From assembly GCF_001730525.1 (NCBI RefSeq), contig NZ_MDFN01000033.1:1-55926 (forward strand): a stretch of 55,926 nt of DNA, read 5' to 3'. This DNA is from Arcticibacter eurypsychrophilus (GTDB taxonomy: Bacteria > Bacteroidota > Bacteroidia > Sphingobacteriales > Sphingobacteriaceae). Numbering within the stretch: position 1 is the first letter of the stretch; each line of letters opens with the position of its first letter. Below, one piece after another: positions 8,307-17,428 of this stretch. The notes under the pieces were generated by a model. It had not been told where the DNA came from. It searched no databases and saw only the letters and a program-made list of their open reading frames with translations. Position numbers and translations under genes: made by a program.

Positions 8307-11204
8307 ATGCTACGTGTTGATAGTTCCAAGCCTTTTAAAGTCGTGTATTCATTGTGTAAACATGAATACCTTGGTTGGTTAATAGAACCTCATGTGGTTC
8401 AGTTAAACTCCGATGGAGGCTTTTCCCTTACCTACCAAAGGCTTTTTTCAAATACCATACAGGAGTTTGCCAAGGAGTTCGATGAGATAGATTTTAAACT
8501 GATTAAGCTTCTTGATGAAACGGAACAGTCTCATGTCATCAAGCGGTTTTATAAGAAACTAATCCGTCCGGCAGAATTCTTTGCGCGGATCTTCGATGAT
8601 AAGTTATTTCAGGTTATCCGTCCCAAAATAGAAAAACGCCTTATTGAAGCGATCGCTCTACTTCGACATAAAGGATTCTATCTGATGAGCAGGGAAGGCT
8701 GGCCGGTAGATCATCTACTTGAAGTCGCTGAAGAACCTGCATCCGTTTTATTTCACTTCCGACGTAATGAAGAAGAGACACGCTATTTTCCAACCATAAA
8801 ATATAAGGGTACGCGCATCGAGTTCATGTTTAAGGATGCGCAGATCATTTGCAATGAACCAGCCTGGTTATTATTGGAAAATGTGGTGTATAACTTCCAG
8901 GATGAGATGGAAGGTAAAAAACTGCAACCTTTTCTTAATAAACGGTTTATCTCTATTCCTAAAACTTCTGAAAAGAACTACTTTGAACGATTTGTAGCTC
9001 CTCTTATTGAGAAACATAACGTGTTTGCGGATGGATTTCAGATTAACACAGAGAAGTTTGATGCCTTTCCCGTATTAAAAGTAGATTTTGTGCCTGGTGG
9101 AACATCCCGTCTGGAACTTTTATTCAAATACGGGGAATATACTTTCCCTGCTGGGGTGGGAAGGAAGGTTTCTGTGCGCATGCAAATAGAAGGTGATGAC
9201 TATATCTTCCATCGCATCAAACGATCGCAACTCTGGGAGAAAAATAAACTGGATGAGTTACTGCATCTTGGCTTAAAAAAAACCAGTGATCTCTTTACTC
9301 AGTTCGAGGTAGAACCTCAATCAGATGAAACAGACCCTGCTCTTTCTATTATAGAATGGCTGAATGCCAATCATGCTGCACTGGCTGATTTAAATTTTGT
9401 AATCGAACAGGTTGAAGGGAAGAAGCGTTTCCTATTTGGTACCAGTAAGGTAGAGCTTGACTTCCAGGAGAACAACGATTGGTTCGATCTGAAAGCAGTT
9501 GTCTTTTTCGGGCCTTATCAGATTCCATTTATTGATCTGCGCCATCATATTTTAAATAAAATAAGGGAATATGTATTGCCATCTGGCGAAATAGCCATTA
9601 TTCCTGAAGAGTGGTTTGCCCAATATGGAAATTTGATGATGTTTACTGAACTTCATGGTGAGCATTTAAGACTAAAAAAACACCATATTGGACTGATAGC
9701 CGATTATGCGAATAGTGAGTTGGCAACCATTACGATGGGAAGAAAACTTCAGATGCTCAGTGCCTTTGAAGAGATCGAGGAGGCTCCTGTACCCATTAAC
9801 TTTAAAGGTGTCTTGCGCCCCTATCAGAAAGCGGGGTATGATTGGTTTCATTTCCTCCGTAAATATCACTTCGGAGGATGTTTGGCTGATGATATGGGTC
9901 TGGGTAAAACAGTGCAAACGCTTGCATTGCTGCAAAAGATTAAAGAGGAAAACGTAAAAGAGGGTACATTATCTACCTCTTTGATTATTATGCCTACTTC
10001 TTTAATTTATAACTGGGAGAATGAAGCCGGAAAGTTTGCACCCGAATTGAAAATACTGGTACATACCGGAAGTCTTCGCAGTAAAGATCTAAGCCGCTTT
10101 CTGGAATACGATGTGGTGCTAACCACCTATGGTATTACCAGGGTCGACATCGAGCTGATGGTGCATCTCTATTTTCATTATATCATTTTAGATGAAAGTC
10201 AGAACATCAAGAATCCCGCATCAAAAGCCTATAAAGCCGTAAGGCAGCTTAAATCAAAGAATAAGTTGATCCTCAGTGGAACTCCTGTGGAGAACACGGT
10301 GAATGATCTTTGGGCGCAGATGTCTTTCATTAACCCTGGCTTACTTGGAAACCAGACGTTCTTTCAAAATGATTTCGCAAACCCCATAGAGAAAAAGAAA
10401 GATGATGAAAAGGCGAAGAAGCTGCTCGCTTTAATCAAACCGTTTGTATTAAGGCGCACAAAAAATCAGGTTGCCAAAGAACTTCCTGACAAAACAGAAC
10501 AGCTTTTTTATTGTCGTATGACCGATGATCAGGCCGAATATTACGAAAATGTGAAGTCTGAATACCGGAATGCACTGTTGGACTCCTTAGAAGACGGCAC
10601 TTATGTGAAATCTCAGATTCAGGTATTGCAGGGATTGACCAGACTTCGTCAAATTGCCAATCACCCACTGATGGTGGACAAAGAATACGAAGGTGAATCC
10701 GGTAAATTTGAAAACGTGATTCATACCCTGGAAAATGTACTAGCAGAAGGGCATAAAGTATTAGTTTTTTCCCAGTTTGTGAAACAGCTTGATATCTACA
10801 GGACCTATCTGGATAAAGAAAATGTCACCTACGCTTATCTGGATGGAAACACGAAGAACCGAGGTGAGGTAGTAGAAGAATTTCAGCGGAATGATGATAT
10901 TAAGTTATTCCTTATTTCACTAAAAGCGGGGGGTGTAGGACTCAATTTGACCGAGGCTGATTACGTATTTCTACTTGATCCATGGTGGAATCCTGCTGTG
11001 GAGCAACAGGCCGTAGACCGCACACACCGCATAGGCCAGACTAAAAACGTATTTATTTATAAGTTTATAACCAAAGATAGTGTGGAGGAAAAGATTCTTG
11101 CCTTACAAAACAGAAAGCGAATTGTAGCTGAAACTCTTATTACTACCGAGGAAAGCTTCGTTAAATCATTATCTCCTGAAGATATTAAAGAAATTTTAAA
11201 TTAA
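8307..11204 (+). CDS. SNF2-family DEAD/DEAH-box helicase
   Basis: A protein of about 965 residues with a C-terminal SNF2/Rad54-type ATPase. Walker A is 'DDMGLGKTVQT' (about residues 527-537) and motif II is 'DESQNIKNP', with 'LSGTPVEN', 'KVLVFSQF' and the motif VI region 'GVGLNLTEADYV...DRTHRIGQ'. The N-terminal 500 residues are the long, poorly conserved region typical of bacterial SNF2 proteins. The Met at 8307 ('MLRVDSSKPFKV') is preferred; an upstream start at 8265 would add a hydrophobic 14-residue stretch overlapping the divergent promoter region. The role is probably nucleic-acid translocation in transcription or repair; no defence-island partners are present. Confidence 0.9.
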   Translation: MLRVDSSKPFKVVYSLCKHEYLGWLIEPHVVQLNSDGGFSLTYQRLFSNTIQEFAKEFDEIDFKLIKLLDETEQSHVIKRFYKKLIRPAEFFARIFDDKLFQVIRPKIEKRLIEAIALLRHKGFYLMSREGWPVDHLLEVAEEPASVLFHFRRNEEETRYFPTIKYKGTRIEFMFKDAQIICNEPAWLLLENVVYNFQDEMEGKKLQPFLNKRFISIPKTSEKNYFERFVAPLIEKHNVFADGFQINTEKFDAFPVLKVDFVPGGTSRLELLFKYGEYTFPAGVGRKVSVRMQIEGDDYIFHRIKRSQLWEKNKLDELLHLGLKKTSDLFTQFEVEPQSDETDPALSIIEWLNANHAALADLNFVIEQVEGKKRFLFGTSKVELDFQENNDWFDLKAVVFFGPYQIPFIDLRHHILNKIREYVLPSGEIAIIPEEWFAQYGNLMMFTELHGEHLRLKKHHIGLIADYANSELATITMGRKLQMLSAFEEIEEAPVPINFKGVLRPYQKAGYDWFHFLRKYHFGGCLADDMGLGKTVQTLALLQKIKEENVKEGTLSTSLIIMPTSLIYNWENEAGKFAPELKILVHTGSLRSKDLSRFLEYDVVLTTYGITRVDIELMVHLYFHYIILDESQNIKNPASKAYKAVRQLKSKNKLILSGTPVENTVNDLWAQMSFINPGLLGNQTFFQNDFANPIEKKKDDEKAKKLLALIKPFVLRRTKNQVAKELPDKTEQLFYCRMTDDQAEYYENVKSEYRNALLDSLEDGTYVKSQIQVLQGLTRLRQIANHPLMVDKEYEGESGKFENVIHTLENVLAEGHKVLVFSQFVKQLDIYRTYLDKENVTYAYLDGNTKNRGEVVEEFQRNDDIKLFLISLKAGGVGLNLTEADYVFLLDPWWNPAVEQQAVDRTHRIGQTKNVFIYKFITKDSVEEKILALQNRKRIVAETLITTEESFVKSLSPEDIKEILN

Positions 11205-11833
11205 GGCTTCACATAGGGCAGGAATAAATCCCTACTCAATATTTCAGCACCTAGTGTAGCCAAATGTTCACTATAGATCTGGCAGTCAATTAATTCATAC
11301 AGGTTAGTATGACACAGCCAGATTAAGGCAATTTTAGAAGCATTGCTGACATGGCTAAACATACTTTCGCCACAAAATGCCTTCCCGGAACTGATGCCGT
11401 ACAAGCCGCCAACCAGTTGATCCTCCTGCCATACTTCAACTGAATGGGCTATTCCTATTTGATGCAGACGGATATAAGCCTCCTGCATCTCCTTGGTGAT
11501 CCATGTTCCATCCTGATCCTTGCGTTCTTTTGCTGCACAAGACTTGATTACTTTTTCAAAAGCCGTATCAGTAGTCACTCTGAACTTTCCTGATCTTAAA
11601 GTCTGCCGCATGCTTTTAGAAATTCTAATCTTCTCGGGAAACAAAACAAAGCGTTCGTGTGGGGAATACCATAAGATAGGTGAATCATCCGAATACCAAG
11701 GGAAAATGCCATTGTGGTAGGCATTCATAAGTCGTTGAGCGGTTAAATCTCCACCAACAGCCAATAAGCCATCTTCTTCTGCCAGTTCTGCAGGAGGAAA
11801 ACGAGCGTCCAGATCATCAAGCTCAAATATCAT
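11201..11833 (-). CDS. aat: Leucyl/phenylalanyl-tRNA--protein transferase
   Basis: A 210-residue Aat enzyme, which adds Leu or Phe to the N-terminus of proteins starting with Arg or Lys and marks them for ClpAP-type degradation. Diagnostic segments are 'FPPAELAEEDGLLAVGGDLT', 'AYHNGIFPWYSDDSPILWYSPHERFVLFP', 'TWITKEMQEAY', 'GGLYGISSGKAFCGESMF' and a C-terminal 'HLATLGAEILSRDLFL'. Length and order are normal. Its 3' end overlaps the convergent SNF2 gene by four bases. Confidence 0.95.
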   Translation of the reverse strand: MIFELDDLDARFPPAELAEEDGLLAVGGDLTAQRLMNAYHNGIFPWYSDDSPILWYSPHERFVLFPEKIRISKSMRQTLRSGKFRVTTDTAFEKVIKSCAAKERKDQDGTWITKEMQEAYIRLHQIGIAHSVEVWQEDQLVGGLYGISSGKAFCGESMFSHVSNASKIALIWLCHTNLYELIDCQIYSEHLATLGAEILSRDLFLPYVKP

Positions 11834-11856
11834 TCATACAAAAATACGACAGAATT

Positions 11857-12522
11857 TTATTTACAATACGTGGCGATGAGCTTATCAGCCTTATCACTGC
11901 CTATTTTTCGAACAAATTGCAGGTCTTTGCAAGCCCCTTCCTGATCTCCTTGCTTGATTTTCTGCTTTGCCTGATCAATAACCCGGCTTATATAATCATC
12001 ATCGTAACCAAGTTCCTCTTTCAGCTGGATGATTTTTTGTTCATCGTCAGCAGTATAATTACCCTTATCTTTTTTTTCGTAATAGGTTATTACCGCATCG
12101 CTTAAATAGCCCTGTGCCTTATAAGCATCTATTGCCGCTTTAATTTCAGTGGCAGAGCGCCAGCAGTTAAATTGTCGCAGTGAAAAATTAATGGGTAGAG
12201 TGATTACGCTTGTGGTGTCATACAGAGCAGGAATTGTCCACTTTCCTGAAGTAAGCCTGATCAAACGGAGAGCCTCATCATCAAGATCTATTCCTAATCC
12301 TTTTTGCACCTTGGATTCAATGATTCGACCCTGACTATTTAACCGGAAACTAACCTCAATAGTCCCTTCAATGCAGTTTTGTTTCGAGTACTCCGGATAA
12401 ATCATACTCTGATTAATAAAGTTAGCTAAACCGGATGCCCCTCCTTTAAAAGAAGGGTTTTCTGCTGGCTTAAAGGATGCTTGCAGAAAAAATATAAACA
12501 ATACGAGTAAATTCAGTTTCAT
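11857..12522 (-). CDS. Secreted protein with TonB C-terminal-like domain
   Basis: A 221-residue protein with a short hydrophobic leader (residues 3-15) and a TonB C-terminal-like domain at about 25-115 ('MIYPEYSKQNCIEGTIEVSFRLNSQGRI'). A helical C-terminal region of about 100 residues follows, ending near 'GACKDLQFVRKIGSDKADKLIATYC'. It lacks the proline-rich linker and the strong membrane anchor of real TonB, so it is likely periplasmic and not an energy transducer in the usual sense. The GACKDL..IG segment recurs in Bacteroidota TonB-C and SEL1-like proteins. Confidence 0.75.
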   Translation of the reverse strand: MKLNLLVLFIFFLQASFKPAENPSFKGGASGLANFINQSMIYPEYSKQNCIEGTIEVSFRLNSQGRIIESKVQKGLGIDLDDEALRLIRLTSGKWTIPALYDTTSVITLPINFSLRQFNCWRSATEIKAAIDAYKAQGYLSDAVITYYEKKDKGNYTADDEQKIIQLKEELGYDDDYISRVIDQAKQKIKQGDQEGACKDLQFVRKIGSDKADKLIATYCK

Positions 12523-12568
12523 TATTACTATAACGAATTGAAGCCCAATTTATTGATTAAACTTCAAA

Positions 12569-12946
12569 TTACTCTTCCTCTGTATCCGGTTGACGGGGTT
12601 CTTTGCTTATTTTATCAAATATCTGATCCATCCGATTCACATATTCACTCGTATCATCAATAAAAAACTCCAGACTTGGAACAACACGTGCCTGATTCCT
12701 AATCCTCGAACCCAACTTGTATCTGATTTCGTTAGCATGTGCTTTAATGGTACTCAAGGCAAGTGCAGCATCCTGACTATTAAAGAAACTTAGAAATACA
12801 CGTGCAATAGCCAAATCAGGAGTCATGCGCACCTTTGTAATAGTGACCAGCATATTTGGTAAAAAGCTCATTCCCTCCCTTTGAAATATCTCAGCCAGAT
12901 CCTGTTGTATCACCCCTGCAAATTTTTGTTGCCGTTTGCTTTCCAT
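12569..12946 (-). CDS. rbfA: 30S ribosome-binding factor A
   Basis: A 125-residue RbfA, a KH-type assembly factor for 16S rRNA 5' end maturation in the 30S subunit. It opens with 'ESKRQQKFAGVIQQDLAEIFQRE', continues with 'ITKVRMTPDLAIARVFLSFF' and ends near 'RVVPSLEFFIDDTSEYVNRMDQIFDKI', all typical of the family. A short acidic tail follows. It lies downstream of hflX on the same strand, with a 104-base gap holding a possible hairpin. Confidence 0.95.
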   Translation of the reverse strand: MESKRQQKFAGVIQQDLAEIFQREGMSFLPNMLVTITKVRMTPDLAIARVFLSFFNSQDAALALSTIKAHANEIRYKLGSRIRNQARVVPSLEFFIDDTSEYVNRMDQIFDKISKEPRQPDTEEE

Positions 12947-12961
12947 AATAATATTATTTGT

Positions 12962-13001
12962 AACAGGTTAAATGGGTCCAATACCCCAAAATTAGCCTGT
13001 T
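12962..13001 (-). terminator. Possible hairpin between hflX and rbfA
   Basis: Arms 12962-12971 and 12992-13001 pair over ten bases with one G-U on one strand, and an inner TGGGT/ACCCC stem can extend it. No long U-run follows on the minus strand, so this is a weak terminator or an RNA-processing structure. Confidence 0.35.
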
Positions 13002-13050
13002 CAAAGTTAATGATTAGAATTAAAGTATGAAGAACCCTTTATTAGAGCCC

Positions 13051-14229
13051 TTAAAAGAGTAAATTATCATAAGGATACCTTACTGTATGCATTGCTTTTG
13101 CTTGCTCATAAACAAGCTGTTTAAGCTCTTCCAGATTTTCCTTATTTAGTGCTGAGATGAATACAGCAGGACTATTATGCTTACCCATCCAGCTATTCCT
13201 GAAATCGTCCAGACTTAAAATTTCTGCATCATGACCGCTTTCTGATTTCCAGGCATCAATTTTATTAAATACTGTGATGGTTTTTTTATCAGCTACTCCC
13301 AGTTCTTTTAGCGTTTCATTCACTGTTCTGATCTGGTCTTCAAAATTAGGATGAGAAATATCAACCACATGCATCAAAATATCAGCCTCTCTGACCTCGT
13401 CCAACGTAGATTTAAAGCACTCAACCAGGTGAACAGGGAGTTTACGGATAAACCCTACAGTATCAGAAAGCAGAAATGGGAGATTATCAATTACCACTTT
13501 CCTGACGGTAGTATCCAGCGTTGCAAACAACTTGTTTTCCGCAAAAACATCCGATTTAGATAGCATGTTCATAATAGTTGACTTCCCAACATTAGTATAT
13601 CCTACCAAAGCCACACGAATAAGCTGACCACGGTTTTTGCGCTGTGTTCCATTCTGTTTATCAATCAGTTTAAGTTTTTCCTTCAGTATAGAAATTTTAG
13701 TCTGAATAATTCTTCGGTCACTCTCAATTTGACTTTCTCCAGGACCACGCATCCCAATACCACCTTTTTGTCGCTCAAGGTGAGTCCACAAACGTGTTAA
13801 ACGAGGTAATAGATATTGCAGCTGAGCCAGTTCGACCTGTGCTTTAGCCTGTGCGGTTTGCGCTCTACTGGCAAAAATATCAAGGATCAGATTACTTCTA
13901 TCCAGTATTTTAACCTCAAGTTCATTCTCAATGTTTCTGATCTGCGAAGGCGTAAGCTCATCATCAAACACTACCAAATCTATTTCTTCCGACCGCACAT
14001 AGGCCTGTATTTCTTCCAGTTTACCCTTCCCTACAAATGTAGCCCGGTCTGTATGAGTCATCTTTTGAGTAAAGATTTTCTCCGTAACACCTCCGGCAGT
14101 ATCCACCAGAAATTCCAGCTCTTCCAGATATTCGCGCACTTTGGCTTCCGATTCATCCTGGGTAATCACACCCACCAGTATAGCCCGTTCTTGTTTTATA
14201 GTAGTATCAAATGATTCTTGTTTTGGCAT
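13051..14229 (-). CDS. hflX: GTPase HflX
   Basis: A 392-residue HflX, a ribosome-associated GTPase that splits stalled or heat-damaged 70S particles. The N-terminal HflX domain is followed by the glycine-rich 'GGIGMRGPGESQIESDRR' (about 156-173). The G domain has G1 'GYTNVGKST' (210-218), the G2 region 'FATLDTTVRK', G3 'DTVGFI' and G4 'NKID'. Length is normal. It begins only 13 bases after trpC on the same strand, so it may be read from the trp promoter and fall partly under trp attenuation. Confidence 0.95.
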   Translation of the reverse strand: MPKQESFDTTIKQERAILVGVITQDESEAKVREYLEELEFLVDTAGGVTEKIFTQKMTHTDRATFVGKGKLEEIQAYVRSEEIDLVVFDDELTPSQIRNIENELEVKILDRSNLILDIFASRAQTAQAKAQVELAQLQYLLPRLTRLWTHLERQKGGIGMRGPGESQIESDRRIIQTKISILKEKLKLIDKQNGTQRKNRGQLIRVALVGYTNVGKSTIMNMLSKSDVFAENKLFATLDTTVRKVVIDNLPFLLSDTVGFIRKLPVHLVECFKSTLDEVREADILMHVVDISHPNFEDQIRTVNETLKELGVADKKTITVFNKIDAWKSESGHDAEILSLDDFRNSWMGKHNSPAVFISALNKENLEELKQLVYEQAKAMHTVRYPYDNLLF

Positions 14230-14242
14230 GTATAAATTGTTA

Positions 14243-15082
14243 TTAATCCGCCTTTAGCTCATTCACAAATTCTTGTATAGCTAATCCCGGATCATGATGT
14301 TTCATAAAATTTTCCCCTATCAGGAAACCATTAAATCCAGCTTTTTTTAATTCAATTATCGTTTGCGGATCGCTGATTCCGCTCTCTGAGATCTTCAGGA
14401 ACTGATTAGGTATTAATTTAACCAAATCGTAAGAGTTCTGAACGGAGACCGTAAAGTTATCCAGATTACGGTTATTTACTCCTATAGCATCCAGGTCATC
14501 CATCATACTCTGTTCCAGTTCCTGTTGGTTATGCACTTCGAGTAAAACGTTCAAGCCAATACTTTTCGCCAACTTTGCAAAATGAGCAATCTGTGGAGGG
14601 GTCAGTATAGAAGCAATGAGCAGAATTATATCAGCTCCAATCGCTTTCGATTCAATGATCTGGTATTCGTCAATAATAAAATCCTTGCGTAAGATAGGGA
14701 TTTGAATAGCCCCTCTTGCTTCAAGAAGATCGCGCATCCGGCCACCAAAGAACTTCTTATCCGTTAATACGGATACAGCAGAAGAGCCTGCAGCAGCATA
14801 TTGTCGGGTCACCACAGATGCAGCAGCCTGATCATTAATAATCCCTTTTGATGGAGAGGCACGTTTAAATTCCGCTATAATCCCTGTACGAGCAGGATCA
14901 AGCATAAAATCGCGCATTGATAGACAGGTACGATGGAAGTGTTCCGTCTTCTCCAGGCTGCTCATCGCCACCTTAATTTTCGCATCCCTGATCTCCTGCT
15001 GTTTATACGATACAATTTTTTCAAGTATACCACCCTGTTCAATCGTAGGAACAAAAGTGTCCGGTATATTTCGTGACTCCAT
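14243..15082 (-). CDS. trpC: Indole-3-glycerol-phosphate synthase
   Basis: TrpC closes the indole ring in tryptophan synthesis, converting CdRP to indole-3-glycerol phosphate. The single TIM barrel has the catalytic Lys in 'AEFKRASPSKG', 'PILRKDFIIDEYQ', 'LLEVHN', 'IGVNNRNLDNF' and 'SESGI'. I use the Met at 15082 ('MESRNIPDTF'), giving 279 residues and a 10-base gap from trpG. The ATG at 15127 would make a 35-base overlap with trpG and a non-conserved extension. There is no TrpF fusion. Confidence 0.93.
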   Translation of the reverse strand: MESRNIPDTFVPTIEQGGILEKIVSYKQQEIRDAKIKVAMSSLEKTEHFHRTCLSMRDFMLDPARTGIIAEFKRASPSKGIINDQAAASVVTRQYAAAGSSAVSVLTDKKFFGGRMRDLLEARGAIQIPILRKDFIIDEYQIIESKAIGADIILLIASILTPPQIAHFAKLAKSIGLNVLLEVHNQQELEQSMMDDLDAIGVNNRNLDNFTVSVQNSYDLVKLIPNQFLKISESGISDPQTIIELKKAGFNGFLIGENFMKHHDPGLAIQEFVNELKAD

Positions 15083-15092
15083 TTCTTTATAT

Positions 15093-15656
15093 TTATAAAA
15101 GCCAGTTTGCAATGATTTGTTTTCCATGTTCAGTTAATACTGACTCTGGATGAAACTGAACGCCTCGAACGTCATATTTGATATGTCTCAAACCCATGAT
15201 CACCCCTTCAGCATCTTTGGCTGTGATCTTTAACTCTTCAGGAAGACCGTCCCGACTCACTGCCCAGGAATGATAACGTCCAATGTTAAAATGATCAGGC
15301 AACCCATCAAACAGCGTCTCCTCTCTATCCAGTACCTGCATTTCAGTCGATCGGCCATGAACCGGGTAAGAAAGGTTATACAGCTCGCCTCCAAATACCT
15401 CAGCAATGGCCTGCACACCCAGGCAAACCCCTAAAATACTCTTTGTTGGTCCATATTCTCTAATCACATCCAGTAATAAACCAGCCTCTGAAGGAATGCC
15501 GGGACCAGGTGATAATAAAATCTTATCATATTCTTCTATGTCCTCGAGTTTAAACTTGTCGTTTCTCAAAACAACAGGAGTTTGTCCGCATTCATTCAAC
15601 AGATGAACAAGGTTAAACGTAAAAGAATCGTAATTATCTATTACTAATATTTTCAT
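15093..15656 (-). CDS. trpG: Anthranilate synthase component II (glutamine amidotransferase)
   Basis: A 187-residue class I glutamine amidotransferase that supplies ammonia to TrpE. It shows 'DNYDSFTFNLVHLL', 'LSPGPGIPSEAG', the nucleophile Cys in 'LGVCLGVQAIAEVFGG' and the His-Glu pair in 'GVQFHPESVLTEHG'. It may also serve para-aminobenzoate synthesis, as many TrpG/PabA proteins do. It is located between trpE and trpC. Confidence 0.94.
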   Translation of the reverse strand: MKILVIDNYDSFTFNLVHLLNECGQTPVVLRNDKFKLEDIEEYDKILLSPGPGIPSEAGLLLDVIREYGPTKSILGVCLGVQAIAEVFGGELYNLSYPVHGRSTEMQVLDREETLFDGLPDHFNIGRYHSWAVSRDGLPEELKITAKDAEGVIMGLRHIKYDVRGVQFHPESVLTEHGKQIIANWLL

Positions 15657-15823
15657 CAGAATAATTCTTTTTAAATTTAATACTAATAAACCATTAAGGT
15701 TCTATTAATTAGGGCAGCTTTAATTGGTGCTGAATCATCAAGGAAACGCGCTTTAAACCAATATTTGCACCTTTGGATTTCCTTAAAGCTTAAATAAATA
15801 TGGAGCATGTGTAACAGTTTAAG
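15657..15823 (-). other. trpE-trpG intergenic region, no gene
   Basis: This 167-base gap holds no credible ORF. A 7-base inverted repeat (15740-15746 with 15778-15784, and an inner CCAA/TTGG) may form a hairpin but has no U-run, so it looks more like an mRNA processing or stability element than a terminator. Confidence 0.35.
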
Positions 15824-17245
15824 TTAAGCATTTTCCAGTTTAGATACAATTGTTTCAGCCATATCGATTGCCTTTCGAAGGGCCATAATCTTGTTATTTA
15901 CCTCATTCAGCTCACTTAAGGGATCTGAATCGGCAACAATACCAGCACCCGCCTGGTAATGCAGTACATTGTTTCTACTCATGAAAGATCGGATCATGAT
16001 GGCATGATTGAAGTCGCCATTAAATCCCATGAAACCGATAGCACCGCTATAAAATCCCCTTCCCGTATTTTCATATTGATCAATCAGCTGCATGGCCATA
16101 TACTTAGGCGCACCACTTAAAGTGCCGGCAGGGAAAGTATCTCCAACCACTTTAAAAGGATCAACATTACTTTGCAATTTACCAGTAACTCTGGATACCA
16201 GATGAATCAAGTGCGAGTAGTACTGCACTTCTTTAAATGCCTTCACCTCTACCTTATTGCAATGCCGGCTCAAGTCGTTACGTGCCAAATCCACTAGCAT
16301 CACATGCTCAGCACTTTCCTTCGGATCGTTTTCCAATTTTTCTGCCAGTTCAGCATCAAGGACATCATTACCGGTTCTTTTGAACGTACCTGCAATAGGA
16401 AATATCGTAGCCTCCCCATTTTTAATCGTAAGCTGAGCTTCAGGAGAGGATCCAAATAATTTAAAATCTCCATAATCGTAATAGAACAGGTACGGTGATG
16501 GATTAATGGACCTTAAGGCTCGATATACATTAAATTCATCTCCGGTAAAGGGTTTGCTAAAACCACGGGAAGGAACGATCTGGAAAACATCACCTCTGAA
16601 GATATGCTTTTTCATACTTTCTACAATGGACATAAACCCCTCATCCGTTAAATTCGAGCTTTCTCCTTCTTTTGATTCAAAAGGATATTCCGGATAATCT
16701 TTGTTTTGTGTTAAATACTGCAACTTATCCAACCCTATGGGCTCTTCTTCACTTGCCCTATGCTCAAACAAATAGAGTTCATTTTTAAAATGGTCAATGG
16801 CAATAACATATTTGTAAACATGATATTGCAGCAGTGGAATTTCCCTTGCTTCTGACAACTTCGACTTCAGCTTGATGTCCTCAAAATATTCAATCGTTTC
16901 GAAAGTAAAGTAACCAAACAAACCATTGGAGCTAAACTTGAACCCACTGTCGTCAAATTCAAATTGCTGACGAAAAGCGGTCACTTCATGCTGTAGATTA
17001 ATTCCTTCAGAAGGAATCTCGTTCTTTGTCCCATCCGGGAAATAAGTCTTCAACGAATTTTTCTCCAGTACGATCCCCGCTATCGGGTCGCAGCAGATAA
17101 AACTCATGCTGTTTTCGCGACTATGATAATCAGAACTTTCCAATAAAATGCTATTGGGAAAGACATCCCTGATGCGTAGGTAGATACTTACAGGGGTAGT
17201 GGTATCTGCCAATAATTTTTTAAATGAAGTATACAGTTTGTACAT
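15824..17245 (-). CDS. trpE: Anthranilate synthase component I
   Basis: A 473-residue chorismate-utilising enzyme that converts chorismate and ammonia to anthranilate. The N-terminal 'SILLESSDYHSREN' contains the LLES motif involved in feedback binding of tryptophan. The C-terminal chorismate-binding domain has 'GDVFQIVPSRGFS', 'PSPYLFYYDYGDFKLFGSSPEAQ', 'PIAGTFKRTG', 'HVMLVDLARNDLSR', 'TFPAGTLSGAPK' and 'GAGIVADSDP'. The gene is preceded by a trp leader peptide and attenuator and followed by trpG and trpC. Confidence 0.95.
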   Translation of the reverse strand: MYKLYTSFKKLLADTTTPVSIYLRIRDVFPNSILLESSDYHSRENSMSFICCDPIAGIVLEKNSLKTYFPDGTKNEIPSEGINLQHEVTAFRQQFEFDDSGFKFSSNGLFGYFTFETIEYFEDIKLKSKLSEAREIPLLQYHVYKYVIAIDHFKNELYLFEHRASEEEPIGLDKLQYLTQNKDYPEYPFESKEGESSNLTDEGFMSIVESMKKHIFRGDVFQIVPSRGFSKPFTGDEFNVYRALRSINPSPYLFYYDYGDFKLFGSSPEAQLTIKNGEATIFPIAGTFKRTGNDVLDAELAEKLENDPKESAEHVMLVDLARNDLSRHCNKVEVKAFKEVQYYSHLIHLVSRVTGKLQSNVDPFKVVGDTFPAGTLSGAPKYMAMQLIDQYENTGRGFYSGAIGFMGFNGDFNHAIMIRSFMSRNNVLHYQAGAGIVADSDPLSELNEVNNKIMALRKAIDMAETIVSKLENA

Positions 17246-17292
17246 GAGCGTAGTATTCTAGGTATAGTTAGTTACAGATTCCCGGATATAAA

Positions 17293-17319
17293 AAAACCCG
17301 GTGTAATACACCGGGTTTT
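17293..17319 (-). terminator. trp attenuator terminator
   Basis: A perfect 12-bp stem (17293-17304 with 17308-17319) with a three-base loop is followed on the minus strand by a run of seven T. It lies between the trpL stop codon and the trpE start, so it is a leader terminator rather than an end-of-operon one. A competing antiterminator can form: complement of 17370-17374 (CCGGG) with the CCCGG of the terminator arm, plus an 8-bp UAUAUUUA/UAAAUAUA helix (17356-17363 with 17319-17326). This is the classical mutually exclusive arrangement. Confidence 0.88.
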
Positions 17320-17349
17320 ATATTTATTTGAAATTTTCTTAAAATCAAT

Positions 17350-17424
17350 CTAGTATAAATATACAATATCCCGGGGCACATGTTCTTGCCACCACCATAG
17401 TTGCGTATATTTATTTTTTAACAT
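17350..17424 (-). CDS. trpL: trp operon leader peptide with three consecutive Trp codons
   Basis: A 24-residue ORF, too short for normal gene calling, with sequence start MLKNKYTQLWWWQEHV and a TAG stop at 17350-17352. Three TGG codons in a row (17389-17397) are extremely unlikely by chance directly upstream of trpE. With the downstream terminator and alternative pairing, it forms a ribosome-mediated attenuator: stalling at the Trp codons when charged tRNA-Trp is low would mask the segment containing GGCA and free the CCGGG segment to form the antiterminator. Confidence 0.88.
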   Translation of the reverse strand: MLKNKYTQLWWWQEHVPRDIVYLY

Positions 17425-17428
17425 AATA

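Noticed and set aside
13816-14214. 132-codon ORF opposite hflX
   Set aside because: It is fully antisense to a well-supported conserved gene and has no recognisable domain.
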